Shown: in pieces, positions 10,504 to 22,586 of the stretch
Position numbering within the stretch: the stretch's first letter is position 1
Layout: every line of letters starts with the position of its first letter
Assembly (NCBI GenBank): GCA_025603075.1
Contig: MU626507.1
Location: 1-26,433 of the forward strand
Direction of reading: 5' to 3'
DNA: 26,433 nucleotides
DNA from: Neoconidiobolus thromboides FSU 785
Lineage: Eukaryota > Entomophthoromycota > Entomophthoromycetes > Entomophthorales > Neoconidiobolaceae
The notes under the pieces: generated by a model
Told to the model about the DNA's origin: nothing
Seen by the model: only the letters and a program-made list of their open reading frames with translations
Database searches by the model: none
Translations under genes and position numbers: made by a program

Positions 10504-12579
10504 AAACTAGCTGACCTAGCTCAACTTAAAAAAAAATCGTTTGTATCTATTAGTTCTCTCTATCTAACATTTTCTGTTTCCCTCTCTTTATTCCGTTTTC
10601 TTAATTTTTGTGTCAATTTATAATTTTCCTTTCAAAAGTAGCTTCTTATGTGCTATTACTTGTATTCCTTATTTATTAAGTATTGTTTAATTAAAATAAA
10701 GTAAAAAAATCAATGATAATAAACTAATTACTCTACATTTAATATTATTTAAATTGTTGCTTTCATTTAATACTTTATTTAGCCAAATTTAGTAAATCTA
10801 CCATTTGAATTAATGTTAATTTTAAATTTCTATTCTTAGCTGATTTCTCCTTTTCTATTTTATCCTTTTTATTCTCTTATTTCTATTATACATGGTTTTT
10901 ATTATTTATATTATTTGATGCTTTCTATTTGTTATTTTGTTGAAAAGAATACACTTATTAATTTATGTTAATAACTTGATTGTATCAAGTTTATAGACTT
11001 TTAACTATCCATTTTTATAAAACTATTTTTAAAAGGCCATAAATGTAAGGGAACAAGGTGGTTTATTAAATTTAGGTTTTAAAACATCTAGCTTAGACGT
11101 CACTTTAAAATAAATTTGTAGGCTTTACTTTGTAAAAGAAACTTGCTATGACTAAAGCTGGTTAAAAGAATAAAGAGCTATTATTTAGGATCAATAGAAT
11201 TTCAATTCCAGCATACATTGAAAATTAGCCACTACGATCAACCATATGGATGTTGTCAAAGTTTGTGATAAAATTTGAAATTCTTGCTAATATTTCACTT
11301 ATTTCCATTTAAAATTTGATTTGTCTGTTCTTTCTAAGATATAATAATAGCAATCACTAGTATTTAGTTGTTTTAAATTGCAATAAGAAACAGCGAGTAC
11401 TGAAGATTGTTGATAAAAAGAGAGATTACTAAATTGAATAAAGGAGAAAAAGCAGTATGATTTATTGTAAGTTAAACTCATGAAGGTTATAATAAAGAAT
11501 TTAATTTAATGTGTAAGGGGAGGGCCTAAAAGATTAAACTAAAAGTAAAACAAAAAATGAAGATAAAAATAAACTCAATGGTTTGTTATTTAATCGACGT
11601 TACGGTTCCTGTAAACCTTTTTTATCATATATTTGTCCCTAATAATCAAATCATAAGGTAAGTATTAAATTTTTTAAAATTTATTTTAAAATATCAAAAA
11701 AGTCTAGGCTTTAATTAATTAATATTGATAACTATAACAACGATAATAACAATAATATTGAAAGCAATAATAATAGCAACAAACTGTTACTCAATGGCCA
11801 TCACCCTTTATTGAAATAAACCAAGTTATCAAAATAAACCTATTTATATATGAAATATCGCTTTTTTGGACTTTATTTATATCTGTTTTATTTCTTGTTT
11901 TATACACCATCAACATATTAACAAACAATATAAAAAGAAATAAATAGTTTAATATCAACTGTTGGGTACCGCACACTAAGCGTTCAAAAACTGCATAGAC
12001 CCCCTATACATGGTTTGTTTTAAAGCTCATAACTTCGCTCTTTTACTTTTTTATTCCTATTTAATATACAAATAAAGGCGGTCCCTTTTCTATCATATAA
12101 CATTACTATATTAATCTCAAAGGCCTCTTATTATTAAATTATTATGTTACCTTTTTTCCACTTGTTTTACTTCCCTTCATTACCTTTTTTATGCTTAACA
12201 TACTATGACTGGTAGTATATGCTCCTAAATCGATACACCATGCTGTTATTGTTATTGCTGCAGAAAAGTTAGATTAGTAATCATTGTAAATTAATAAAAA
12301 ACCAAAATAGGTTATTAAATTAAAAATTGTAAAAATAAAAACTCAAAGTATTTGAATACTTCCAAACGATGATATGAATCTCTTTTCAACTGAGTATAAT
12401 GAGTTTATTAACTATTGTTTTAACTATCTATAGCATTTCTCTTTAACAATAATTTGTTATCACATTGGTCTATAGAAAGAGCATTTAGTCCAAAAATTTA
12501 AACATTAATGGCTAGATAAAACTTATATAATAGGCTATAATAGTAGGTAGGACAAATAAAAAAATTGGGTTTTTACATA
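10504..12579. other. Gene-free AT-rich stretch after the C2H2 gene
   Basis: The first 200 bases are pyrimidine-rich on the plus strand and probably include the 3' untranslated region, with AATAAA-like signals near 10695. An 8-bp hairpin (AACTTGAT, loop TGT, ATCAAGTT) lies at 10973-10991. Short minus-strand frames at 11299-11481 and 11791-11976 have no family resemblance. I see no gene. Confidence 0.55.
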
Positions 12580-12676
12580 TGGGAGTGTTTTTTTTGACTT
12601 CATTATTTTTCCATTTTTTAAGCGCTATTTGAGCGGAAAATTTAGTAAAATTCTTAAACACAAAAATATATCCCCA
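12580..12676 (+). mobile_element. Miniature inverted-repeat element, copy 5 (isolated)
   Basis: This 97-bp copy has ends TGGGAGTG and TATCCCCA and exact TA flanks at 12578-12579 and 12677-12678. The interior carries CATTATTTTTCCATTTTTTA, AGCGCTATTTGAGCGG and TAGTAAAATTCTTAAACAC. It is the only copy in the central gene-poor part of the window. Confidence 0.88.
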
Positions 12677-15396
12677 TATGCTACTTTTTTAAACTAATTA
12701 AGATAAATAATTGGTAGCTATAAACCTTGATATTGTAATTGATGCTTAGAATCTTTAATATCATTTCGATATTTAATGATAGGATGGTGTGTTAAAGTTA
12801 AACTACCATTAAAACGCGAGAAACTTTCCTTGCAAAAATGATATAAATTCCTCTCTAATCAAGTTTAGTTTTATACAAAAAATAAGCCATATTTTTAAGT
12901 ATTAAATTTAATAATAAACAGTGTGGTGCCTAAAAAGCAATAAATGAAATTTAATATAAATGTTACTAATGGATTTTAAATATATGATTTTGGAATTTAT
13001 ATATATTTTTAGCTATATTTAGAAAACGCCGTTGCATGGTTAACAAGCATGGCTAATACTGAACGATGATAAGTTGGTTATCATTAAATATAACAATGAA
13101 TAATAGGAAGATTATAATAAAGTACAATATGAGAAAATGCAGTATAATAAGTATTGTTACAATAATCAAAATAAAGATGTTTTTAAATTAAACGCACATT
13201 TTAATTGTCATTTTAATTTGGTTTTTAGATCTATAGTTTTCTGGCACTTTTTTATATCATTAAAAGCATAAATAAATAGTCGTTTTACTTCCATTATAAA
13301 AGATATAAAAAAGTAACAATGATGTTTACAGATTTATTGACGATTATGTTCATTCAAAAGATTTATTTGCTCAGATTGTTTTTTGTCCTGATTCCTAATC
13401 TATAATTTCTGCTGTATTATGATAAAATGAATGCATATATTAAAATAGGGGATGTCAAACTTTCCTATTTTTTCAATAGACTCACCTGTCCAAGAAAAGC
13501 TCACATTATCAACTTTTACGTATAACAAAGCTTATTACTAATTTATCATCAGTCTATACATTTATTGAATTTATTTTTAATGGGTGGATACCATTTATAT
13601 TTTGCTTCTACTCAAAAACAAATTTTTACAAAATTATGCTAGTGGAAAAAGACAATAATAGTGAATTTCGACTTTTAGTAAAAATACAAATGAGCTATAG
13701 CAGCTGTGGAAAGTAACAGGGATATAATACTCATATTGCTATGGGTTTAACGTAAATTAATATACGGAACATGCTGTTAGGTATCGATCGGTAGAATCTA
13801 AACCAGTTAAGAACTAGTATACATAAATTAGGTGGGAATTAAATGAGAACCATTTTTACATTAAATAGCGAAAATTCACTAAATAAATAAAGGCTTAATA
13901 TAACATTATTTAAAGTAACCCAACAATATGCATAAAATAAAAATAATCAAAAAGGGATAAAATAAAAGGAAAACAATCTTTTTATAGATTTTTAAGGGAT
14001 ATTAATCTGTTATTTTTTTACTATTTAGCTTAGTTTTATTAGCTAGTCTTTTATCTTGGTACAAATCTAATGCCGAAGTAATTAAGTTTTAGAGCAAATA
14101 AATGATGGTAGATGATAAATAATTCAAAAATAATAGTTTGTAATAAATCTGCTATTAATCGTCTAACCTTATTGATCACTATAAAATTCTTTATTCAAAC
14201 GTGGATTATTTTTATAGAATAAAAAATATAAAACGGTAGAGAACAAAAATGAAGGGCTAACATTCATAAGAAAGGAGAGAATAAAAATAAATAAAATCAA
14301 GAATATAAAAGTGTATAAAATTAATGGGTGCTTGATAAGGAATCTACCGAGGTTTAAAACCAAGTTGGTTAATAAAAGCATATTTGGAGATTTAACTAAA
14401 TATAGTAGCTATACCTCTTTTGTTATGTGGCTTTTAGTACACTTTACGCTAGAAGGTATATTTGACTATACTATCAACTTTTTGTTCTTGTTTATTTGTT
14501 TTGTTAATAATATAAAAAAAAATGAAAAATGAAGGTTCTGAAGTATGATAGTTATAGTCGTTGCAATTCTTTTGCGACTTTTTTAGCGATAGTTTTCATA
14601 ATTATTCATCACTCAATTTTTTTATAGCCTAGTTGTTATATTTAAACTTGCTTTAATATTTTTTTTCAAAAATGAGTGGTTAATTACCACAAAAAATATT
14701 AACAGCTGTATATCACTAAGTGTAATTTTGAGTTTATAATTTACTTTTATATTTTTATACGTAGCTATTTTTGATTTTTTCTTTTTTTAACTTTTTAATT
14801 AAAAATCCTTAAATGTATGCATCAGTTATTCCTATTTAGCAAATATAGATAAACAAATATAGAAACATATATAATTTTTGAATATTTTTTGAGGATTTCT
14901 AAACCTAATTGCACCTTTATTACACTAACTACATAGCTTAGTAAAAATACTAAATCTATCATCCATCTAAACGTAGCAATGAATCAAAGTTACTATTTTT
15001 AGTAGATTTTTAAAATGGAACACTGTATTTTTTATACGTTCAACTATTAATCTTTTAGTATATATGTTTTATACTATTTTTTAACTTCATAAATGATTTA
15101 TTTCAGTATAACTCATAGAATGCAAACTGCATAATTTTAGACTATTTTGCTTTTGTTAAACTATATAAAACTAATAAAACTCATTTATGATATGTATTTA
15201 ATTAAATGCGAATGACTAAAAAATAAACCTGAAAAATAAAGGATCTAGACAATGGAAAAACCAACTGTAACCCGACTTGTGGATAAATAACTAAATCACT
15301 AGTTATTTTTTTATAAAATGAATATCTTATTTGAAACGTCTTATTTTTTTATTACAGTCATAGCTGTATTTCTATGGTATTGTACTGAATAAAGCT
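12677..15396. other. Gene-free AT-rich stretch
   Basis: No recognisable gene. One frame open from about 13480 to 13716 lacks an early ATG and resembles no family. Overlapping frames on opposite strands at 14169-14532 are hydrophobic low-complexity translations of AT-rich DNA. Nothing else is supportable. Confidence 0.5.
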
Positions 15397-15618
15397 ATGG
15401 TTTTTTATCATTATTTCAAACATAATGTTTTTGTAAAGTTTTCGAATGGTTTATTACTGATGGGTATGCAATCTACTTTAAGAAAGTGTGACTTACTTTC
15501 ATATCAATGTATCAATGAATATAAAAAAGCAATAAAGATATTGGGATATCTATCTGACTCTAAAGTTGGCAAAGTTGAGTTAGAGCATTTTCCACCATTT
15601 ATAATATTTTCCTTTTAA
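15397..15618 (+). pseudogene. Possible relic of a fungal-specific transcription factor C-terminus
   Basis: A 73-codon frame has a composition more protein-like than the surrounding DNA: a Cys/Ser/Tyr-rich helix-like part (KCDLLSYQCINEYKKAIKIL) followed by a loop ending FPPFIIFSF. This resembles the C-terminal part of Zn2Cys6 regulators, where a helix with C..AA..I is followed by a PPF motif. It is not joined to a zinc cluster or to an upstream exon, and frames beyond 15618 contain stops. The length alone could arise by chance. I regard it as a weak call for a decayed fragment. Confidence 0.2.
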
Positions 15619-17664
15619 TGTCTCCTTTCTTCCTTCATCCTAGTCTATCAGTAACTTAATCATCTTAAATTTAAAATTTTCCCTCAACAATAAAACACTT
15701 GAGACCCTCCAGCTCCTTTAAAATTTTTAATAAAAAAGATATTAGTGTCCCTTTGGACTCGCTTATTTGTTCACCTTTTATACACCATAAATCGAAAAAA
15801 ACTATTAACAAATGCTGAAATAAAAAAACATCCTTATATTCATTTTTTATAAATACCATCAAACTACTCCAAAATTTAAGGTTTTGTTTTAAAGACATTC
15901 TACTATTTACTTTGCAATGTTAAAAGATTTTATTATTTAACATAAAAACTTTAATAGTAGATATTTAAACATACAAAAGGCTATAAAATGTAAAAATGTA
16001 TTGTCAAAGATAAAATAAAATAATCAAAGTTTAATATTTTATTAAATTTCAGTAATAAAAGTATGATGGTGTAAGTGATAATTAGCTATATCATCATATT
16101 AAATTTAAATTTAAATTAAATTAAATTTATACTTCAAGTTAAATAAAGATATAATAAATTAATGTTTTAAATAAATTAACTAATGATGTTAAAAGACCTC
16201 AATTTAAGATCGGTTTTTTGTAATATTTTTTATAATATAATTATGTAATATAAAACCCTCCTTTAATTATTTAATGCACTATAAAATATTACCATAATTA
16301 TTAACTACCGCTTCAAGTTTAACATTAATGTTTTTACTAAAATTGAGTAATTTTTTTAAATTTTTATTTCAAAAAGTAAGCAACTTAAGTCATATATTTC
16401 GGTTTCATTATCATTACTTTCACTTTTAGCAATTTGAATTTTATAAATTGATAAACTTTATTTTGATTAAATATTAATATTACTATTATTGCTTTTCTTA
16501 TTCAGTAGCGTATGAAATAGAAATAAATATCATGACTAATGAAAGACAAGACGATGTTTTGTATTTTAAATTAGCTTGTTAAAATACCTATTATATAGCC
16601 TATATTTTGGATACATTAGGATATGACAGATAATTGGAACATTATATTAATGTTTAGAAATTAAATGCTATCTAACATACAGTTATGAATATGTTTCTCA
16701 AATGATCTTTTTAATTAGACACAATCAGAATGCACTAGATACTTTAAACACTAATAATAAAAATTAAATTGGTAATTTGAATTCAATATGTTGAAAGTAT
16801 ATAATAAAATACCACTTTAAAGTCAACCATATTAAATGCAAATAATCAAATAATTAGCAATTCAATTATATAATACGAAATTGAGTTTTATAGCTAATAC
16901 GATTGATAAAAGCCATAATTTGAAAAAATAGTTTAAATTGAACCTCTCAGAAAATTTATGAATAGGACTATTTTCTACTCTTTTCTTGTATCCCCTCTAG
17001 TATCTATTTTAGCCGCTGGCTTTAAGTTATCCACTCTTACTACACCAAACTTCCTTTAGACATACATTCAGCTCTTATCTCGGTTCTCAGTATCATCTTT
17101 AATTCCTGCACAAGCATATATAAAAAAGAGTATAGGCTACCTCAATATAAACTTAATCAGTTTGACCAAACCATAAGAGATGTAAGTTTATCTATTGTTT
17201 GGCCTCCTTATCTCATAAATAGCCCATATCTTCAAGTTGTCTAACTACTTTCTTACCTTTTGGTAATGTTTCCGTTTATTAATAGAATACTTAGAATTTT
17301 CAAAAAAAGAGAACTGTAAATTTGACTTTACCTAATTTAGTTCCAAAGTAATTAGTAAACTATTTTATATCTCTAAAAGACATGGTACCAATATAGCTTT
17401 TTTAATAGTTAGGAATTAATTTATAAAAATAATCTTATCTTTAATTAGCGGAAAATATATCATATGGTTTATAGATAACAATACTTATATGCGAGTTATT
17501 AAGTACTATATACTATTTCAGACTTCATTTAAATTAATTTAAAAAAATATGTAGAGAGCAATTAAAATTTTTTATATTTAGCTGAATCAAGTAAAATAGA
17601 GTATAACAACTGAATCTATATAAAATTAATTATTTATTTACTAAAACAGATACAAAAGACAAAG
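15619..17664. other. Gene-free AT-rich stretch
   Basis: A minus-strand 75-codon frame at 15671-15898 resembles no family I know. Repetitive TTTAAAT-type AT sequence lies near 16097-16130. The GC-richer patch around 16980-17230 contains no long frame. I see no gene. Confidence 0.5.
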
Positions 17665-18207
17665 TTAATTTTTATGGCTTATATCCTTATTTAAAATATA
17701 GTTAATATCTAAAGGATTGTTGGTTGAGCAAGTATCATCTTTACAATCATTATGTTTCCCATACTTGACCTCTTGTTTATTTTGATTATCATTAAGATAC
17801 AAAGAGTCTGATGTTGTAGTATAAAATGAACGATGTCGTGATTGTAACTCAGGTTCATTACTTGTTTTGAACACTAACCCTTTATTGTCATTCTGTGTAT
17901 CACATTTTATTTTTTGGTTATTTTCAATTTCTTTGTAACCTATCGAATTCAATACAGGATTCCAAAATACAGAGCGTTGAGGTTGGTGGTCATATTCACC
18001 AGTTACTTTGAACTTTGCTCTTTTATTTTGAAACCAAATACGTACTGTTTTTGTAGTTAAATCGGCATCGAGTGCTATTTGAGTGACCAAATCTCGACAT
18101 GGTTTGTTGTTAATTTTATAATAAGATAATAATATTTCATATTGCTTATCTGTTAAGTGGATACGGTGTCTTCTTTCTCTTTGAGCTTTATCGGTTATCA
18201 TCAGCAT
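17665..18207 (-). CDS. Small homeodomain transcription factor
   Basis: This 180-aa single-exon protein is almost all homeodomain in its first 70 residues. Aligning Trp58 with homeodomain position 48 places the domain at residues 11-70. It has the DNA-contact residues R15 (position 5), Q60 (position 50), N61 (position 51) and R63 (position 53), core residues L26 and F59, and recognition helix TVRIWFQNKRAKFK. Gln50 and Asn51 predict a TAAT-type target. Residues 71-180 are polar, rich in Asn, Asp and Lys, with no domain I recognise. The protein is short for a fungal homeodomain regulator, and the domain starts within a few residues of the ATG. A second ATG at codon 3 is an equally good start. 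A CCAAT on the minus strand at 18232-18228 is close upstream. The class is certain; the specific orthologue is not. Confidence 0.9.
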   Translation of the reverse strand: MLMITDKAQRERRHRIHLTDKQYEILLSYYKINNKPCRDLVTQIALDADLTTKTVRIWFQNKRAKFKVTGEYDHQPQRSVFWNPVLNSIGYKEIENNQKIKCDTQNDNKGLVFKTSNEPELQSRHRSFYTTTSDSLYLNDNQNKQEVKYGKHNDCKDDTCSTNNPLDINYILNKDISHKN

Positions 18208-19640
18208 TAGTTACCAAAAGAGAAACAATTGGTTGTCTATTTAAACTTTTGATTAGTTAAATCAGCTGAATATGGATTTTTACAAATGACTTTGATTTTT
18301 TCTTCTAAAGTCTAATACTTTTTTATTTTGTTTAGGATAAAAATTTGAGGTTATAGATTCTGTATGTAATATGATTCATTTATATAGTTAGAAATATTGA
18401 GTTCTAGTTAGCTATTTATAATATAAAAAATACACTAAAAAATGTCAAAAATGTTTTATTTGAAGACTCAAGTTAAAGGCATTGTTCTTTGTAGACCAAA
18501 GCAATACAAAGAACTGCAAAGTTTAGCTGGTTAAATTCCATCTAAATTAAAATCTTTGCATATTTATCGAAGTTAACTTCCTTTAGAATTAAGTTGATTA
18601 TTGCATGATCCAAAATCTGATTTAAATTAATCCAAAAAAACTATATTATATAATAAAAGAGAGAATTTTCGAATCAAATGATACTCATATGATAAATCTA
18701 TGATTCATATAACTTTATAAGTTATTATGCTAATTTTGTTAATTTATTTTATCTCCCTGACTTTTAAGTGTTTTTCAAAACAAAATAGACAGCAAGAGTT
18801 TCTTATCAGTATTAAAAAGTTGTAATAAATCGAGGTAAAAGCATTTTGTAGTTAGATAACAAGAAAAGGGGGAATGCGTGATGTGGGAATAATAATAATA
18901 ATTTTATATTAAGGTCATTACAAATCATAAATTAGTGAATACAAAGAATTTAGAATGACTATTTTTGTCAAAGTCGGATAGTTAAATAAGCTCTGTGATT
19001 CAATAATACAGATACAACTTTGTATTAGTTATATATAAACTGTTATAACTACTGTTAATAGTTTTGTCAAAATATTAATAAATTTAATTAGCAAATATTC
19101 AACATTCAACATCGACATTTAAAATTTGCGTTAAGTTATAATTATTAAATGAAAATTATTAAATAGTTAAAAGTTAACGTCGTACGTATCCTTTTTTATA
19201 TAAATAAAAATATCGGTAAAATAAAATTAGCGGAAAATTGAAAACTTTTCAAGTTTATATAAATTGTATTTATAATATTATAAATATTACTAATTTTTAA
19301 TTTTTTAATATCATTTATTTATTTTGAAGAAATATCATAAAATTAAGTTAAGCATAATTTTATAATAGCAATTTAGCTTTATTGAGTATTTTCGGTTCTA
19401 GGTATAAAAATATTAGATTTTTAAAATTCAATTTATGCCTTTAAGCTATTTAATGCTTTCAACACCATTGACTATATTATATACATTTATAAATATTATA
19501 CTAATAAAGTAATTTATTGTTTAAAAAATTACATAATAGATTACAAAATACATAAAATCGAAATTAAGATGATTTTTTTAATTTTTTTATTAAACAAACC
19601 TATCAAAATAACTCAATGCTTATTTTTTAGTTAGAGTTAT
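18208..19640. other. Gene-free stretch upstream of the homeodomain gene
   Basis: This includes the likely promoter of the homeodomain gene and the 3' flank of the ataxin-2 gene. It holds a 10-bp stem with 11-base loop (GTTCTTTGTA / TACAAAGAAC, 18484-18514) and a 12-bp perfect palindrome GAAGTTAACTTC (18569-18580). Either could bind a dimeric regulator or be chance. No gene is seen. Confidence 0.5.
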
Positions 19641-22586
19641 TTAATTTTGAGGAGTGGAGGTATTACTAGAATGGTTATTTTTTTCTTGATGTTGGTTATT
19701 GTGATTATTATTATGATGAGAACCACGACCACGCCCCCTACCTCGTGGATTGTGACCATGGTTTGGATGATGTTGTGTATGTTGAGGATGGAAGTTAGGT
19801 GGTTGATGATAATGCTGAGGTGGCATTTGGTAAAATTGAGGTGGTGGTGGGTGGCCCATAGGGTGACCCATAGGATGAAATGGTGGCTGATGTTGATAAG
19901 GTGAACACCCTGGTGGTAGTTGGGGGTAATGAGGATGGTTATTGGATGGATAGCTGTTAGGAGCATGAGTGTGAGGCGGTTGGCTTGTTTGATTTTGATT
20001 GTAATGGGGTGATTGTGATGAATGGGGTGGAGTTTGTTGGTTGCCGCGTGGCTGATAATGATAATGTCCATCCATGTTTGGACGCTGAACATTAGGATCG
20101 TTTGGTGGAGCATAACGCATCATGTTTGGGTTACTATTAGGCGCTCCCATATAGGTACCTTGTGGTCCGGATTGTGGAGGTCCTTGGGGCTGTGGTGGGG
20201 GCTGTTGTGGTTGAGAAGGGCCGCGTCCTTGAGGTGAATGAGAATAGTTATTGCTACTATTGTTATCGCTATTATTACTGGTATTGGTATTGGTATTAGT
20301 ATTAGTATTGGCATTGCTGTTGTTATTGTTGCTATTCTCGTGAGGTTGTTTGTTATAATAATTTTGTGGAGTTGGTCCTGGTGAAGGATGGTTAAGCATA
20401 GGTTGATTGTTTTGTTGTGGATATGGATATGGCGGAGGAGGATTGTGTTGTGGATGATTCATATAAGGCATACCCTGAGGTGGTATACCCATCATTTGAG
20501 GATATGGCATTTGGTTGGGATAGCGATAGGCCGGATAAAATGGTGGCTGTGGGTACATATTAGGTGGTATGTTTGGGTATTGAGGATCGGCATGTGTAAC
20601 GTTGAATTGTTGACGGTATGGTTTACCTTCAGTGGGCCAAGTAGGTGCTTGAGTAGAGGGATCATTAAATACCTTCTGTTCAATAACTTCAAACTGCCAG
20701 TCAACAACGTCTTCTTTAACTTCAGGTTTGCCATTCAAGAAGAAAGCATTAACTTCTTTTTTAGCTTCAATGGTTGCATTTGGATTGAATGGTTTGGCAG
20801 ATGGATTAGGCTTGAATTCGGGTGCTTTTACATTGAGTTTAGCAGAAGCTTTAACTGATGATGTTTCAGATTTTGCATCATCTTCACTTTTCTCACTTAT
20901 AGCTGGTAAATGATCACCTGTTTTATTGTCATTACCTTTTGAGATAATATCCTTGATATCGCTTGGTACCGGAGTTTTAAGTTTAAAAGTTTGAGAGAAT
21001 TTAAGTAGTTCAGCGACCTTACCATCTTTATCCTTTTTGATTTTGGCTTGTTGTCCAAGCTTAACTCGCTCCTTTTCAGTTGATACAAATTGACGGAAAG
21101 TGCCCATAAGTTCTTCTTCAATTGGTTTAGATGCCCTTTGTTTACCTAATAATTTCTTTTGAGTAGGAATTGAGAGTGCTAATTTATTGGAAGAAAATAA
21201 CTGAAGTATAGCATCTGCTTTCTTTTGTGAAATAGGTTGTCCAGTTGTGACTTTTTTAGTTGGAATAGGAAGAGGTTGATGTTTTTCGGCTGCCATAGCA
21301 TGCTTCAAATTTTTATCACGAAGCGCCATAGCTTCCAAAAAGCGTGCCGTGTTTGATTTCTTAGAAAGATCCTTCGATTCATTACTTTCAGCAGTTGGCT
21401 GGTTGATAGTGGCTGGTTTTGATGTTTCCACTTTCTTGGACTCATCCAAAGGATTTATTTGGGCGCTCGGCTGGGCAGTGCCTGCCTTTGGTTGTGTTTC
21501 AAGCGATGTAGTTTGAGCTTCTTGACCTTTGGCTTGCATTACTTGCTGATATTTTGCCCTTACACTTGGTGGAACATATTTTCCTTCTTTAATAGCTCTA
21601 GCCACTGCAGAATATTTTTCTTCTTCATCTTCATCGTTATTAGTTTGGTGACCACGTTCTTCACTAATATGAGGGTTAGATGAAGACTTGTTTAAAATTT
21701 CATTAGCTATACGCTCAGCATTACGTTCAACTTCAGCAAAGTTTGGAGCAGAGCGATCAATCTTTGTTGTATAAATAAGCTCATCGTAGTTAGTCTCAAC
21801 ATTGAACAATGCCTTATTTGCAGCAAATTGATCCCATTTACCATTCTCATCCAAAAACTGATTATTGATATCACTTCCAGTGGTATCAGGTATATTTTCA
21901 TCTGGTACCCATGAAACTAATTCTCGTTCATAAACTTCACCAGAATGACCAGAAATTCCAGTATCAGTACGGAAACTCTGTCTACGATGTGCCTCTTTGA
22001 TATTTGGAGGATTAAAGTCCACATTTTCTACCTCTATACATTCTAAATCTTTAGCTAAAAAGATCATTTGTTTCAAAACATCGTTAGAATCATTTTCTTC
22101 TTCGGTTGAATTTACCTTTTTTGAAAGCTGTAAAGCCACACCAAGGTCTGTATCAACAGTCGCTGCTTCAAATAGGCCCTCAAATGAATCACCATGAACT
22201 GTTGAGACACCAACTTTTTGACCTATCATATTACTTAAAAGGAACATTGTACGTTCGTGCATAATGCGAGCTACTTTCGCTTCAGGAGATTCTGAAGTGC
22301 TTCCTAACTTTGGATTCTGCTCTTTTTGCTGAGGAGGAGGAAAATTTGCTTGGAGATCGATAGGAGGATTGTTGGGTTGATATTGATGTTGTTGAGAAAT
22401 ATTAAAATTTTGCCCTTGATTTGGATATTGGCTTGTATGGTTCCATTTACCACCACGTCCTTTACTTGGTCCTTGACTTGGTCCATGATTACCACTGATG
22501 TTATTTGGGTTACTTTGACCTACTCCACCATGATTGGAATAAAACCCACGCCCATTTTTAAAGTTTTTATTACCTCGGTAGGCCAT
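19641..22586 (-). CDS. PBP1: Ataxin-2/Pbp1 homologue (Lsm, LsmAD, PAM2, prion-like tail)
   Basis: This cytoplasmic RNA regulator binds poly(A)-binding protein and promotes stress-granule assembly; in yeast Pbp1 also restrains TORC1. The 981-aa single-exon protein has the family's domains in order. An RGG/Asn/Gln-rich head (1-100) precedes the ataxin-2 Lsm fold (about 111-192, MFLLSNMIGQKVGV to ECIEVENVDF). LsmAD follows at about 248-300 (WDQFAANKALFNVETNYDEL), with the YVPPSVRAK motif near 337-345. A PAM2 motif at about 584-593 (LNVKAPEFKP) is the ligand for the MLLE domain of Pab1. From about 650 to the end the protein is Pro/Gln/Asn/His-rich and prion-like, with a Thr-Asn repeat and a late RGRGRGRG run. 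The length lies between yeast Pbp1 (about 720 aa) and human ataxin-2 (about 1,300 aa). The start is the only in-frame ATG before the Lsm fold with an upstream TATA box. The assignment is secure. Confidence 0.96.
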   Translation of the reverse strand: MAYRGNKNFKNGRGFYSNHGGVGQSNPNNISGNHGPSQGPSKGRGGKWNHTSQYPNQGQNFNISQQHQYQPNNPPIDLQANFPPPQQKEQNPKLGSTSESPEAKVARIMHERTMFLLSNMIGQKVGVSTVHGDSFEGLFEAATVDTDLGVALQLSKKVNSTEEENDSNDVLKQMIFLAKDLECIEVENVDFNPPNIKEAHRRQSFRTDTGISGHSGEVYERELVSWVPDENIPDTTGSDINNQFLDENGKWDQFAANKALFNVETNYDELIYTTKIDRSAPNFAEVERNAERIANEILNKSSSNPHISEERGHQTNNDEDEEEKYSAVARAIKEGKYVPPSVRAKYQQVMQAKGQEAQTTSLETQPKAGTAQPSAQINPLDESKKVETSKPATINQPTAESNESKDLSKKSNTARFLEAMALRDKNLKHAMAAEKHQPLPIPTKKVTTGQPISQKKADAILQLFSSNKLALSIPTQKKLLGKQRASKPIEEELMGTFRQFVSTEKERVKLGQQAKIKKDKDGKVAELLKFSQTFKLKTPVPSDIKDIISKGNDNKTGDHLPAISEKSEDDAKSETSSVKASAKLNVKAPEFKPNPSAKPFNPNATIEAKKEVNAFFLNGKPEVKEDVVDWQFEVIEQKVFNDPSTQAPTWPTEGKPYRQQFNVTHADPQYPNIPPNMYPQPPFYPAYRYPNQMPYPQMMGIPPQGMPYMNHPQHNPPPPYPYPQQNNQPMLNHPSPGPTPQNYYNKQPHENSNNNNSNANTNTNTNTNTSNNSDNNSSNNYSHSPQGRGPSQPQQPPPQPQGPPQSGPQGTYMGAPNSNPNMMRYAPPNDPNVQRPNMDGHYHYQPRGNQQTPPHSSQSPHYNQNQTSQPPHTHAPNSYPSNNHPHYPQLPPGCSPYQHQPPFHPMGHPMGHPPPPQFYQMPPQHYHQPPNFHPQHTQHHPNHGHNPRGRGRGRGSHHNNNHNNQHQEKNNHSSNTSTPQN
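20281..20316. repeat. Hexamer tandem repeat (GTATTR x6) coding Thr-Asn repeats
   Basis: Six head-to-tail copies of a 6-bp unit (GTATTG, GTATTG, GTATTA, GTATTA, GTATTG, GCATTG) lie in the prion-like tail of the ataxin-2 gene. On the minus strand they encode alternating Asn and Thr. The 6-bp unit keeps frame, so copy number could vary between strains without disrupting the protein. Confidence 0.85.

Noticed and set aside
11096-11103. GACGTCAC, a CRE-like site
   Set aside because: A single short motif more than 500 bases from any gene; no evidence of function.
13451-13716. A frame open for about 80 codons and an overlapping short ATG frame, with intron-like GTATAAC...TTACTAAT...CAG
   Set aside because: The splice that would join them leads to a stop, there is no family resemblance, and the length is within chance expectation.
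14169-14532. Two overlapping frames on opposite strands with hydrophobic stretches
   Set aside because: Low-complexity AT-rich translations, no supporting motif; the apparent membrane segments follow from T-rich codons.
18484-18580. 10-bp stem-loop and 12-bp palindrome upstream of the homeodomain gene
   Set aside because: Several perfect repeats of this size are expected by chance in AT-rich DNA of this length. They are noted in the spacer entry but not called as regulatory sites.
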